Source of the DNA: Bacteroidales bacterium UBA6428
GTDB taxonomy: Bacteria; Bacteroidota; Bacteroidia; Bacteroidales; UBA932
Assembly (NCBI GenBank): GCA_002437305.1
Contig: DJOW01000064.1
Location: forward strand, 1-23,976
Length of the DNA: 23,976 bases
Reading direction: 5' to 3'
In this document: piece by piece, positions 14,682 through 23,079 of the stretch
Layout: each line of letters opens with the position of its first letter
Numbering within the stretch: the first letter of the stretch is position 1
The notes under the pieces: model-generated
Seen by the model: the letters and a program-made list of their open reading frames with translations, nothing else
Database searches by the model: none
Told to the model about the DNA's origin: nothing
Translations under genes and position numbers: made by a program

Positions 14682-17600
14682 TTATTCCACCTCGTCAGTA
14701 AGTACATACCATATTATAGAAGTAATATCCTGATAGCCCATACGGCTGTAGATGTCGGCATAACGGGACACCTGACGGCGGTAGCGGCTGTCCTTCTCAC
14801 CGAACTTGTAGTCGATGACCGTCACCTTTCCATTCTTAATCAAGACCTTGTCCGGACGATAGACCTTGCCATCGATGTCGATCAGCTCCACTTCGTTTAA
14901 GACTTCGGAACCTTGTGGCTGAAACCACTCCGGATGAGCCGCGGTCCTTTTTGTAAGAATATCCAGGTACTCTTGTTCCTGGCGCGCATCGATCTCCCCA
15001 GCCTCAAAGGCACGCCGCACCGCCCCCCGCAGGTCAGGCAAGGCAACAACCTCGGAAAGTATGCCGTGGAGTATCGTTCCGTTGAGCCTGGCCTCCTCTC
15101 TTGCCTCGTCACAGAAAAAATCTATCGAATCAGCGCTGAACTTAAGCCTACCGCGCTCCCGAACGTCAGAATCCACGTCCTCATCGGACGGATTGAGAGG
15201 GAAAGACGGGTAGCCTGGCATAAGTTCGGAAATGTCATCGGCCTTCCGCTCCAGAGGAAAATAGTCGTAGATTTCGCCTTTTGAGAATACGATCATGCCC
15301 TCAGCCTCTTCCTTGGAATAGCCCATCGCATCTCCATAGCCGAACAGGTAGGCATAGAGAATCTGTGAGAAATCCGTGAAATCACAAGGCGGTACCGCAG
15401 CTTCGGCAAGCCCAGTGCCAGGTGCGATCGCGTCCGCGACCCTCTCCGGTGGAATGGACGCGATGACCGTCAGTCCCTTGACCGGTCTTGTCAAAGCCAC
15501 GTAGAAGGTGTTGATGTTGTCAACAATCTGGAACTGCATTTCCTTCAGGCTGCCGTCCCGGAAGAGCGAGTCCTCATTTGAAGGTTTTCTCAGCAACACG
15601 TTATAGACACCGTTGGCGATTCCTTCAAGTTCTGTCCCCTCCACAGAAGGACGAGTCCAGTGCCTCTCGCTTCTAAAAAGACCGATTTCCTCAGCAAACG
15701 GAAAGATCACGTGCTGGAATTCAAGGCCTTTGGACTTGTGGACAGTCATGACCCTGACCGACTCGGGGTCGGAGGGAGAACTAAGTTTCGGATCCGCGTC
15801 CCGCCATGCCTTCAGGAATCCATCAATGGCGTTCCCATTCACGGCCACATAGTCCTGCACAAAGTCCATCAAAGCCTGGATGTACTGGGTCTCAGAGTCA
15901 AAAAGTTCCGGGTTTCTGTCCTTGAGAATGCGCAGGAACTGCTCGCAAAGGTCGGAAAGAGACATGCAGGACAGCTCGGCGACATCAATGTCCAGTTCCC
16001 CGGCAAGAAAAGATCCAATGGTGTCGTCCTCGTTCCCGACCGAGGACAAGAGCGACACAACCTGACGGGCCACAGCAGATGATTTCAATCGCAGCGAGTC
16101 ATCAGAAATGACACCGATCCCGTTATCCATCAAGAACATGGCCACTTCCGAGCCATGCCGGTTGCTTCTGACAAGCACAGTGATCTCTCCGTACCTCGCC
16201 CCTGCCTCACGCACCTTGTTCACGGTGTCCAGGACAGCCTGCATCTCATCATCCTTGTCGCAGAAAACGACCTCGACGCTCCCGCCGGAGGCATCCTTCG
16301 ACTTCACATGCTGCCTGGCATCCGAATAGATGTCGCGCACCTTGAAGTCCGACCCCTCACCCGACATGCTGTCCAGGACAGAAGAGGCATATTCAAAGAA
16401 ACCATTGTTGAACTCGACAATATTCCTGAGGCTCCTGTAGTTGCTGTCAAGGGTTTCCTCCCCGCACCCGGTGAATTCTCCCTGCACCTCGCGCGCCATC
16501 ATCCTCCAATCCGAGCCGCGCCAGCGGTAGATGCTCTGCTTCACGTCTCCCACAAGAAGATTTTCTTTTCCCTGCGCGGCGCTGTTCGCGATAAGCGGGC
16601 GGAAATTATCCCACTGGATCCGCGATGTGTCCTGAAATTCGTCCAGCAGGAAATGCTCGAAGCGCACACCCAGCTTCTCGTAGATGAAAGGAGCGTCAGT
16701 GCCATCGATGATATTCCTAAGAATGACATTTGCGTCATCCAGGCTCAAGACATTCTTTTCCTTCATAAGTGCCTTGAATTCCCTGTCCAGATCACCGGCG
16801 ATGCCCAATTCATTCAGGAGCTTCGAGATTTTGGAAGCTGTTGAATAAACCTTATGCTTTCGGGAGAATATCCCGCAGTACCTCTGAAGCAGCGGCATCA
16901 GGCGTCCCTCCAGCGGAGCGAATCTCTTCAAGTCAGCCTTTCTGAACCACTTGCTGAAGTCCTCGCTGTTCTTGAATATGGTGGCGGACGGGTACGCCGG
17001 CTCATCATCAGACTCCGCGGCCGCACAGACATAGACAGAATTGAAGCACCTACGTGAAAAATCCTCGTTAGCCAGGCCTTCCTCCCCCGCCGCTCTGACA
17101 AAAGCCTTGGCAGCATCCCTCACCTCCTTGACGAACGAAGTCATCACCCCCGAGAGTGCCTTCTTCATCCTCGCAAGATTGTCTTTTGAATATTCTTTCT
17201 CCTCATCAATGCCATACTCCTCGACGGCAGCCCTGTGCTCATCAGATTTCAGGGTCATCGCGACTGCCTTGAGGTTATTCTCCAGATTGTAGCGCCTGCC
17301 TTTCTCCAGATCGTCCATCACGCTCTGTGTCAGCCAGCCAAGAAGTCCCTTGTCATCTACCGAAAGAGAATCCAGCACCCGGTCCACACTCTCTGAGACA
17401 AGCGACTCCCTGTCAAGCTCAACCTGATAGGCAGCGAACTGTCCTATCTCCCTGGAGAAGGCCTTGAGGGTTTGTTGAAAGAAGCGGTCAATGGTGCTTA
17501 CCGCGAAAGCGCCGTAGTCGTGCAGGATGTCACAAAGCACGGTCTCAGACCTGAGCCTCAAAGCGTCCTCGGTTTTAAACGAAATGATAAGTTCATCATG

Positions 17601-17810
17601 ATAAGGGGAATCCTTCGGTGACACGGCAAGCAGATGCAGTTCCTTTAAGATCCGGCTTTTCATCTCGTCCGTGGCCTTGTTGGTGAACGTCACCGCAAGA
17701 ATGTGGCGGTAGGAATACCTCTCCTCATCAGAAAGCAGGAGCCTTATGTATGTCTTGGCCAGATTGAATGTCTTGCCTGATCCGGCGGAGGCCTTTAAGA
17801 TTCTAATCAT
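14682..17810 (-). CDS. addA: UvrD-type helicase-nuclease, AddA/RecB-like
   Basis: This is the helicase-nuclease subunit of an AddAB-like complex that resects double-strand breaks for RecA loading. The 1042 residues contain Walker A ASAGSGKT (8-15), motif Ia TFTNKATDEMK (about 41), motif II LLDEFQDTSR (about 386-395), motif III GDVKQSIYRWRG (about 418), SNYRSL, motif V MTVHKSKGLEFQ (about 688) and motif VI VALTRP. The C-terminal PD-(D/E)XK nuclease has YRPDKV, then VIDYKFG near 998. Residues 1-5 (MIRIL) run directly into the ATPase site, so the start is secure. The AddB-like gene lies 55 bases upstream in the same direction. The name is by motif and context; RecB-like is the alternative label. 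Confidence 0.9.
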   Translation of the reverse strand: MIRILKASAGSGKTFNLAKTYIRLLLSDEERYSYRHILAVTFTNKATDEMKSRILKELHLLAVSPKDSPYHDELIISFKTEDALRLRSETVLCDILHDYGAFAVSTIDRFFQQTLKAFSREIGQFAAYQVELDRESLVSESVDRVLDSLSVDDKGLLGWLTQSVMDDLEKGRRYNLENNLKAVAMTLKSDEHRAAVEEYGIDEEKEYSKDNLARMKKALSGVMTSFVKEVRDAAKAFVRAAGEEGLANEDFSRRCFNSVYVCAAAESDDEPAYPSATIFKNSEDFSKWFRKADLKRFAPLEGRLMPLLQRYCGIFSRKHKVYSTASKISKLLNELGIAGDLDREFKALMKEKNVLSLDDANVILRNIIDGTDAPFIYEKLGVRFEHFLLDEFQDTSRIQWDNFRPLIANSAAQGKENLLVGDVKQSIYRWRGSDWRMMAREVQGEFTGCGEETLDSNYRSLRNIVEFNNGFFEYASSVLDSMSGEGSDFKVRDIYSDARQHVKSKDASGGSVEVVFCDKDDEMQAVLDTVNKVREAGARYGEITVLVRSNRHGSEVAMFLMDNGIGVISDDSLRLKSSAVARQVVSLLSSVGNEDDTIGSFLAGELDIDVAELSCMSLSDLCEQFLRILKDRNPELFDSETQYIQALMDFVQDYVAVNGNAIDGFLKAWRDADPKLSSPSDPESVRVMTVHKSKGLEFQHVIFPFAEEIGLFRSERHWTRPSVEGTELEGIANGVYNVLLRKPSNEDSLFRDGSLKEMQFQIVDNINTFYVALTRPVKGLTVIASIPPERVADAIAPGTGLAEAAVPPCDFTDFSQILYAYLFGYGDAMGYSKEEAEGMIVFSKGEIYDYFPLERKADDISELMPGYPSFPLNPSDEDVDSDVRERGRLKFSADSIDFFCDEAREEARLNGTILHGILSEVVALPDLRGAVRRAFEAGEIDARQEQEYLDILTKRTAAHPEWFQPQGSEVLNEVELIDIDGKVYRPDKVLIKNGKVTVIDYKFGEKDSRYRRQVSRYADIYSRMGYQDITSIIWYVLTDEVE

Positions 17811-17865
17811 TTTCCTTCAACTTTATCTTCCACACATCATCTTCAACATTTTCTTCGCGACACTG

Positions 17866-20715
17866 TCATCGTCCGCAGATCATTCTGAAATCACAAATCT
17901 CGCAAGTCTTCTCCTCACCGGTGCGTTTGAACGGCACCTCAACGGATGCCACTTCAGAAAGAAGCCCATGGAGTCTCTCCTCAGTGAGCCTCATGAACTC
18001 ATCGCTGACAGGAACCTCCTTTACGGGATCCGTAAACAGGTTTGCCGGAGGGTAGATGACATTGACCAGTCTCTTCCCTTTGCAATCCACTGACTCTCGG
18101 CAGAAAACATCGTAAAGGTAAAGCTGCAAAGCGATCTTGGGGCGGCCATCATTCTTGGGCCCGAACAAAGCCTCGACTATCCCGGCGGCGTTCTCATCAG
18201 TGATGTCGACATCCTTGTCCTCGACCTTGCCGGTCTTGTAGTCGACTATCCTGATCTCACCGGGCCTCAGGCTGTCCATCCGGTCAACATAACCGACAAA
18301 ATGGAATCCGTCTATGTCGTGGAGAAATTCCCTCTCCAGCCCCAGGATCTCAAAGCCGTCACAGCCCGAGGTCCGCAAAAGTTCCACATCCCTCCCTATG
18401 GTCTTGACAACATATTCCACAATCACATCCTCAACCACCAAGTCCCTCCCCGTGACCTCAAGGGAATGAAGCTGCTCAAGAATCAAACTTTGGACAATTC
18501 CCTTAATGGCCATGCGTTTGCCAAGCAGTCCTGAAAGATAGGATTCAGTCACTTTGTTGCCTCCGGCCATGTCCCGCGAGTAAAGCCTCTGCATCGTACC
18601 ATGATAGACATTCCCCAGCATGCCGGCGTCCAGATCCTCGGAGACCTCGTTCTGCCTGCGAAGTTTCTTTACTGTGGAATAATAGAACTTGGCGGGACAG
18701 TCAAGGTAATTCTTCAAAGCGGAAGCGGACAGCCTGGCCTTCCTGATGGTTTCGACATCCTCGGGTGTTTTCCCTATCTCCTTGGATGAAGAATCCCCGG
18801 ACACGTTCGCTTTTACAAAACTCCGCTTGACAGGCACGTTGAAATGGTACTCAAGCTGTTTGATGTAACGGCTTTCCTCACCGCTTTTCATGCCCTCGGT
18901 CCTTGAATCATAGACCAACGTAACTTTCTCCGCCCTTTGGATCAACCTGTAGAAATAGTACGCCCAGACCGCGTCCTGATACTCGTAGGTAGGCAGGCCG
19001 AAACCCTTGCGCAGTTCAGGAGGGATGAATGACGAGCTGACACTCCGCCTCGGAAACATCCCCTCATTGCATGACAGGATCATCACCTGTCTGAAGTCCA
19101 ATGCCCTGGTCTCAAGAGGCCCCATGATCTGGAGACCTTTCAGGGGCTCACCGTTGAAAGGAATCGACACAGGTCCCAGAAGCTGGTCAAGAAGCCTTAC
19201 GTAAGTCAATGGCAGAACCTCCAGACCAGCAGCCTGCAGTTGGCTTATCGCGTTATAGGCAGCCTTGGCGAACTCCAGCTCGATCGCCATGGAAGGATCC
19301 CCCGCCAGCATCGGGGCAAGCCCTTTGATCAGTCTCTTCTGATAGTCGGCAAAGACCGAGATCTGCTCCTTCGACACCGCCTTTGGGTCAGTCACCGCCG
19401 GCCTGAACAGCAGATCAAAAACCGGCACGCCGGCAAGGTCCTCCTGCGGAATGTAGTACTTCATCCCGCCTTTGATCTCCTTGATCCTGGACCTCACCGC
19501 ATCGTCTCCGTGCGTCACCTTTCTGAATATGCTTGACGAGAACAACGACCAGACCTGATTGTGGTAATAGTACCATTTTCCGTCTTTCCGCCTGATGTGC
19601 ATCTGCATGGCCGAAACCAAGGTCATGAAATCGAAGAACGCACTGTCCTTCATCGGATACCCCATAGTGACGTTGATGTCCTTTATCTCTTCCGGAATCG
19701 AGTTCAGCACAGGAATCAGCAAGGACTCATCCGGAAGCACGACCGCGCACCTACTATCCTTGACTACGGACGGGATCAGTTTGGTCTGGCCGACAGATGA
19801 CGGGACGCTTATCACCTCGACTTCAGGAGTTTCAAGTCCTTCCGGATCCATCTCGAAAGCCTGCGGGAAGTCCTTGATGTTCCGGGACATGAAGAAGGAG
19901 GACTTGTTCAGGGGATTCTTCACCATCTCTCCGGAATAATCCCAGCAGAATTCAGCCAGTCCTGCGTCACGCATCCGCCTCATGACCTTTTTTTCACACT
20001 CGTTCAAAGCGTTGAGACCGACAAAGACATATTCATTCACATCCCCGAACGCGGCGCTCAAAACGTCAGCAGCCGACTGCTGGTCAAGGCGCGACGCAAG
20101 TCCCCGGTAAACCATTCCTTCGTAGGCCAGCCCTTTGCCCGCAAGCCTGTCCCGGAAGCTGTTGTAAAGCGGCAGAAGAATATTCCAGATCTGCAGGAAG
20201 CGTTCCTTAATGTTCGGGTTGTCCGAGTTCAGGTTCACCGTCAGCCTCCCCTCGCCGCTGAAATGGCTGATGAAGCTCTCTATCGCCTTTCTCTGGTTCT
20301 CAGTAAGGTAGGAATATGAATCCTGAATCTCTTTGAACTCCGAAACGTTCGCGAACAGTCTAACCGGATCGACAAGATACTTGTCCACGTCATCGAAATC
20401 TCCAAGGATAACATCTCCCCAAAAGATGAACTCGTCAAGAGTCTCGTGCTTAGGATTCAGCTCTTTGTAGCATTTGTACAGATCCAGCAGCAGGTTAACC
20501 CTGTCCGCCGGATTGTCTCCGGATATCCTAAAAAAGAAATCATTGATCGTCAGCATCTTCGGGGCCACTATCGGAGTTCCGCCCGCCATCACGGCCTCTC
20601 CGAGGTACTTCTTGAAGAAGACCTGGCTCCGCCTGTTCGGAAAGATGAAGCACAGGTCGGAAACACCGTCCCGCGCCATATAGTGATCAGCCACTTGCTT
20701 TAGAAATGGTGTCAT
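17866..20715 (-). CDS. addB: PD-(D/E)XK nuclease family protein, AddB-like
   Basis: This is the partner subunit of the AddA-like gene. I choose the ATG at 20715 (949 residues, starting MTPFLKQVADHY); the open frame extends 39 codons upstream but covers the promoter. The N-terminal half is a helicase-like fold with PNRRSQVFFKKYLG (about 24) but no Walker A, so it should not hydrolyse ATP. The C-terminal nuclease starts at LSASALKNYLDCPAKFYY (about 661) and has GYVDRMD and IVDYKTGK (about 820-830). One cysteine near 672 and three at the end (Cys938, Cys941, Cys947 in CEICDFRMICGR) are spaced as in the AddB 4Fe-4S nuclease domain. A promoter with an inverted repeat lies upstream. Confidence 0.88.
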   Translation of the reverse strand: MTPFLKQVADHYMARDGVSDLCFIFPNRRSQVFFKKYLGEAVMAGGTPIVAPKMLTINDFFFRISGDNPADRVNLLLDLYKCYKELNPKHETLDEFIFWGDVILGDFDDVDKYLVDPVRLFANVSEFKEIQDSYSYLTENQRKAIESFISHFSGEGRLTVNLNSDNPNIKERFLQIWNILLPLYNSFRDRLAGKGLAYEGMVYRGLASRLDQQSAADVLSAAFGDVNEYVFVGLNALNECEKKVMRRMRDAGLAEFCWDYSGEMVKNPLNKSSFFMSRNIKDFPQAFEMDPEGLETPEVEVISVPSSVGQTKLIPSVVKDSRCAVVLPDESLLIPVLNSIPEEIKDINVTMGYPMKDSAFFDFMTLVSAMQMHIRRKDGKWYYYHNQVWSLFSSSIFRKVTHGDDAVRSRIKEIKGGMKYYIPQEDLAGVPVFDLLFRPAVTDPKAVSKEQISVFADYQKRLIKGLAPMLAGDPSMAIELEFAKAAYNAISQLQAAGLEVLPLTYVRLLDQLLGPVSIPFNGEPLKGLQIMGPLETRALDFRQVMILSCNEGMFPRRSVSSSFIPPELRKGFGLPTYEYQDAVWAYYFYRLIQRAEKVTLVYDSRTEGMKSGEESRYIKQLEYHFNVPVKRSFVKANVSGDSSSKEIGKTPEDVETIRKARLSASALKNYLDCPAKFYYSTVKKLRRQNEVSEDLDAGMLGNVYHGTMQRLYSRDMAGGNKVTESYLSGLLGKRMAIKGIVQSLILEQLHSLEVTGRDLVVEDVIVEYVVKTIGRDVELLRTSGCDGFEILGLEREFLHDIDGFHFVGYVDRMDSLRPGEIRIVDYKTGKVEDKDVDITDENAAGIVEALFGPKNDGRPKIALQLYLYDVFCRESVDCKGKRLVNVIYPPANLFTDPVKEVPVSDEFMRLTEERLHGLLSEVASVEVPFKRTGEEKTCEICDFRMICGR

Positions 20716-20758
20716 ATCGGTAAGTTTTAACGAATATAACAAATAATTATTTAGGTGG

Positions 20759-20796
20759 CAAAGATAAGCCTGGCTTGTGCAAAAATACGGCACAAG
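20759..20796 (-). promoter_or_regulatory. AddB-like gene promoter with a 7-bp inverted repeat
   Basis: On the minus strand a -7 element TATCTTTG (20759-20766) lies 43 bases before the ATG at 20715. Immediately upstream, CTTGTGC and GCACAAG (20774-20780 and 20790-20796) form a perfect inverted repeat with a 9-base spacer, covering the region where the -33 element should lie. The position is suitable for a dimeric repressor or activator; a short hairpin or coincidence is possible. Confidence 0.55.
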
Positions 20797-20871
20797 TAAT
20801 GATTTTTCATGCTTTTTCAAAAATTTATCCAATTTTTAATAATTCTATTTTACAAACTCGGATATTGGCAC

Positions 20872-20879
20872 TAACTTTG
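20872..20879 (+). promoter_or_regulatory. -7 element of the rubrerythrin promoter
   Basis: TAACTTTG fits the consensus TAnnTTTG. A T-rich TTTTA lies about 20 bases upstream as a weak -33. The leader before the ATG at 20937 is about 50 bases and AT-rich. Confidence 0.6.
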
Positions 20880-20936
20880 CGGCGCTAAACATCGCGTTTA
20901 TTATTTAATTTTGTTTGTCCTTTAAAAGATTTTGTT

Positions 20937-21491
20937 ATGAAAAAGAAGTTTAGATGTCTGGTTTGCGGTTATATCTACGAAGGTGAGAACCCTCCTGCCG
21001 AGTGTCCTCAGTGTCATGCCCCCGCCAGCAAATTCGTTGAGATCAAAGATGAGGGCGGCAAGCCGCAGTGGGCCTGCGAGCACCACATCGGTGACGGAAG
21101 AGTAGAGGATCAGGAAGTTCTTCAGGGGTTAAAGGATCATTTCAACGGAGAGTGCAGCGAAGTCGGAATGTACCTCGCCATGAGCCGCCAGGCCGAACGT
21201 GAGGGCTATCCTGAGATAGCGGAGGCGTTCAAGAGGTACGCTTTCGAGGAGGCCGAGCACGCATCCAAGTTCGCTGAGCTCCTCGGTGATGTTGTCTGGG
21301 ACACAAAGACCAACCTTGAGAAACGTTACCAGGCCGAGGCCGGAGCCTGCGAAGGAAAACTCGCAATCGCCACCAGAGCCAAGCAGCTCGGCTACGACGC
21401 CATCCACGACACCGTCCACGAGATGGCAAAGGACGAGGCCCGTCACGGAGCCGGCTTCTACGGCCTTCTCACCCGCTACTTCGGCAAGTAA
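20937..21491 (+). CDS. rbr: Reverse-type rubrerythrin
   Basis: This is a cytoplasmic peroxide-reducing diiron protein. The domain order is rubredoxin first (CLVCGYIYEG, Cys7 and Cys10; CPQC, Cys23 and Cys26), then a ferritin-like four-helix domain (about 55-184), the reverse of classical rubrerythrin. Diiron ligands are visible: Glu in FNGECSEVG, EExxH in FEEAEHASKF and DExxH in AKDEARHGAG. The length of 184 is normal. It is a single gene with its own promoter and a strong terminator hairpin 36 bases after the stop. In anaerobes such proteins detoxify hydrogen peroxide using NADH-derived electrons. Confidence 0.95.
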   Translation: MKKKFRCLVCGYIYEGENPPAECPQCHAPASKFVEIKDEGGKPQWACEHHIGDGRVEDQEVLQGLKDHFNGECSEVGMYLAMSRQAEREGYPEIAEAFKRYAFEEAEHASKFAELLGDVVWDTKTNLEKRYQAEAGACEGKLAIATRAKQLGYDAIHDTVHEMAKDEARHGAGFYGLLTRYFGK

Positions 21492-21605
21492 CGGTGGGGA
21501 TCAATCCCCCTGACAACCAATATATTAAGCGGTTGCCTTTGGTAATTTCGAACCGAAGGCAATCGCTTATTTCATTACTTATCAAGCTATTACACATCAC
21601 GCTTC
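21473..21605 (+). repeat. Imperfect direct repeat, copy A (rubrerythrin 3' end plus terminator)
   Basis: From the last rubrerythrin codons (CGCTACTTCGGCAAGTAACG) through GGTGGGGATC, the terminator hairpin and the AT-rich tail, this stretch aligns by eye with 21830-21975. Shared landmarks, in order, are ACTTC, CAAGT, GTGGGG, TTG-C-TTT-G hairpin arm, 10-base loop, AAGGCAA, ATTT, TTAT and AAGCTA. Confidence 0.55.
21527..21568 (+). terminator. Terminator-like hairpin after rubrerythrin
   Basis: A 16-bp stem (AAGCGGTTGCCTTTGG with CCGAAGGCAATCGCTT, two G-U pairs) closes a 10-base loop. It is followed by ATTTCATTACTT rather than a pure T-run, so efficiency is unclear. A related hairpin is found at 21895-21924. 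Confidence 0.7.
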
Positions 21606-21639
21606 AAAATATTCCGTCTCGCAACTCAGGGACATCTAA

Positions 21640-21777
21640 GATTCTCACAAGCACACGAATTTGAGGCGACGTTCGGTGGCGGAGAGGCAAACGTGGTTTC
21701 TGGACAAGGTCGCCGACAGGGTCGGGCACAAGGCGGACCTGAGGGCAGTCTTCGGCGGCAACATGCTCGGAGTTTAA
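21640..21777 (+). pseudogene. Orphan C-terminal coding remnant
   Basis: One plus frame runs from just after a stop to TAA at 21775-21777. Its last 32 codons read like a natural protein end (AERQTWFLDKVADRV ... FGGNMLGV) and are GC-rich like the coding DNA around, in contrast to the AT-rich flanks. There is no start codon or ribosome site, so this would be the tail of a lost gene. I do not recognise the family. Confidence 0.3.
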
Positions 21778-21799
21778 TGTACAATCTATGGCTTCAATC

Positions 21800-21975
21800 A
21801 CGGAAGTTCACAACAATATCGACCATCTTACCCACTAACTTCTTCGACAAGTCACCGTGGGGTATAATTCATTGACCACAAACGCAATAAAGAATTGTCT
21901 TTAGTTAAGATCAGCTAAAGGCAACTCCCTATTTTGTTATCAATAAGCTAATTACGTAGCACGAACACTAAAATG
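21800..21975 (+). repeat. Imperfect direct repeat, copy B (decayed duplicate)
   Basis: Diverged second copy of the rubrerythrin 3' region. TCACGG (21799-21804), then CTTACCCACTAACTTC, GACAAGTCACCGTGGGG (21846-21862) and a hairpin TTGTCTTTAG / CTAAAGGCAA (21895-21904, 21915-21924, again a 10-base loop) occur in the same order and spacing as copy A. The reading frame is not intact, so this looks like the remains of a second rubrerythrin-like gene or of a tandem duplication. Confidence 0.5.
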
Positions 21976-21978
21976 CCG

Positions 21979-22359
21979 CTATAGGTCATCGTCGTCTGTG
22001 AGGCCGAAGTGGGCTGCGATGTCATCAGGGATGCCGCCGAGGTCGTTGCTGTAGTCGATCTCGTCCCGGACTTCCTCCATGGCGCGGCGGTCTTTCTTGG
22101 TCGGACAGCCGGCACCGGGGGCTCTGCGGAGAAAGAAGGTCTCGACGGGGGCCTCTCCGGAAGCGCAGTAATAGACAGCGAAACTTCCAGGCTGGTCGGA
22201 AAATATGTGAAGCCCCTCCTTCAGATTGAGTTTCGTGACCACAAACTCGGGACATGACGCCAGTTTATCACCAGGGATCGGCTCAGGAATGTATTTCTTA
22301 AAATCAATCAGATCGAAGGCTTCTCCAAGCAATAACTCCTCAGAGTAAAGCAGTTCCAT
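21979..22359 (-). pseudogene. C-terminal part of a split mannose-6-phosphate isomerase-like gene
   Basis: This is an open frame of 126 residues, in the same frame as the upstream fragment and separated from it by a single TGA (22363-22365) and one codon. Residues 12-70 (GEAFDLIDFKKYIPEP, then CPEFVVTKLNLKEGLHIFSD, GSFAVYYCASGEA) match the second cupin part of class I phosphomannose isomerases. The last 50 residues (GCPTKKDRRAMEEV ... GLTDDDDL) do not look like the family and replace the expected end of the cupin. An ATG right after the TGA could allow separate translation, so this may be a short protein of its own, but a broken gene is the simpler reading. Confidence 0.6.
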
Positions 22360-22362
22360 ACC

Positions 22363-22884
22363 TCAGTTATGGAGATTGAACACGAGTTCGGAACTCTCGG
22401 CTATCTCCACGATCTTTAGTCCGGGACCGGCTGCGAAGACAGTTCCGGGCTTTATCAGAAAAGCTTCACCCTTATGTGGCTTGGCAATATTCAAGACTTC
22501 CTTGACCGTCCCGTCCTGACACCTTGCGTAGAACTCGGCAGGATCAATGTCCCGGTTGAAGCCTAGCAGCAGTTCAGCTTCCGGAGCGGCCTCCTGAACG
22601 TACCAAATGGCGGTCCTGCCGAACGAATCGTACCTTTCGGCGGCAACGTCATCAGAAGCGTTCATCTGAAGCGGCTGCCATGCCTTGGCATCCATGACCT
22701 TCACCATCACGGGGAACTGAAGTCCGTAAAACTCAAGCACTTCATCCCCTGCTACAGTTTCCAGATATGTTCCCATAAGTTCGCTCAGGGTGTTTCCTCC
22801 GAACCAACCATTATCGATCATCAAGTCCTTGAATCCAAGGTCAGCAATCTGATAGCTGACATGCCCCCCAAGACACATCCGCAC
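22363..22884 (-). pseudogene. N-terminal part of a split mannose-6-phosphate isomerase-like gene
   Basis: This is a 173-residue frame that can only start at GTG (22884). From IADLGFKD on it follows class I phosphomannose isomerase: WFGGNTLSELMGTYL, FPVMVKVMDAK, RTAIWYVQEA, GTVKEVLNI, KPGTVFAAGPG. Three usual metal ligands are missing: QxHPDD is QMNASDD (Asn75), KTExWY is RTAIWY (Ala92) and the GxVHAxG histidine is Phe150, so catalysis is not expected. The usual first 40 or so residues are absent. The frame ends FNLHN then TGA where the family continues, and the rest lies in the same frame (21979-22359). An upstream signal-peptide-like piece is in other frames (22885-23031). Confidence 0.65.
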
Positions 22885-23031
22885 CGACCTGCGCCTTGAC
22901 CTTGGCCACTAAGTCAGCATGAATCTTTCCATAATCAGCTAAATCAGCCCAACAAGATCATTCCACACACCTTGTACCGAAGCCGAAAACGCCATCACAA
23001 CGCATGACGCGCAGACAGACAAGTATTTCAT
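22885..23031 (-). pseudogene. Frameshifted 5' remnant with signal-peptide-like start
   Basis: An ATG at 23031 opens a 30-codon frame starting MKYLSVCASCVVMAFSASVQ, a convincing signal peptide, and closes at TAG (22939-22941). A second frame from about 22960 to 22870 reads like normal protein (ADYGKIHADLVAKVKAQVGA) and becomes continuous with the ManA-like frame if one base is removed from a run of six G at 22864-22869. Two frameshifts would thus join signal, middle and ManA-like part, but a signal peptide is unusual for that family, so a fusion of unrelated remnants is possible. Confidence 0.4.
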
Positions 23032-23079
23032 AATGGCACATCTCATATTCTGTATGAATATTTTCGTACAATGATAATC

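Larger units (their letters stand above)
21492..21978. other. 487-base gene-free stretch with decayed duplications
   Basis: No intact gene is visible between the rubrerythrin stop and the ManA-like gene. The stretch contains the rubrerythrin terminator (21527-21568), an orphan coding-like tail (21640-21777) and a diverged second copy of the rubrerythrin end plus terminator (about 21800-21975). Confidence 0.6.

Noticed and set aside
21604..21801. Minus-strand 65-codon frame between the rubrerythrin repeats
   Set aside because: It is opposite the coding-like plus-strand tail, whose sequence looks more natural; no ribosome site.
22363..22365. TGA as a selenocysteine codon in the ManA-like gene
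   Set aside because: The family has no selenocysteine, Trp would suit the site and no SECIS-type stem is evident after it.
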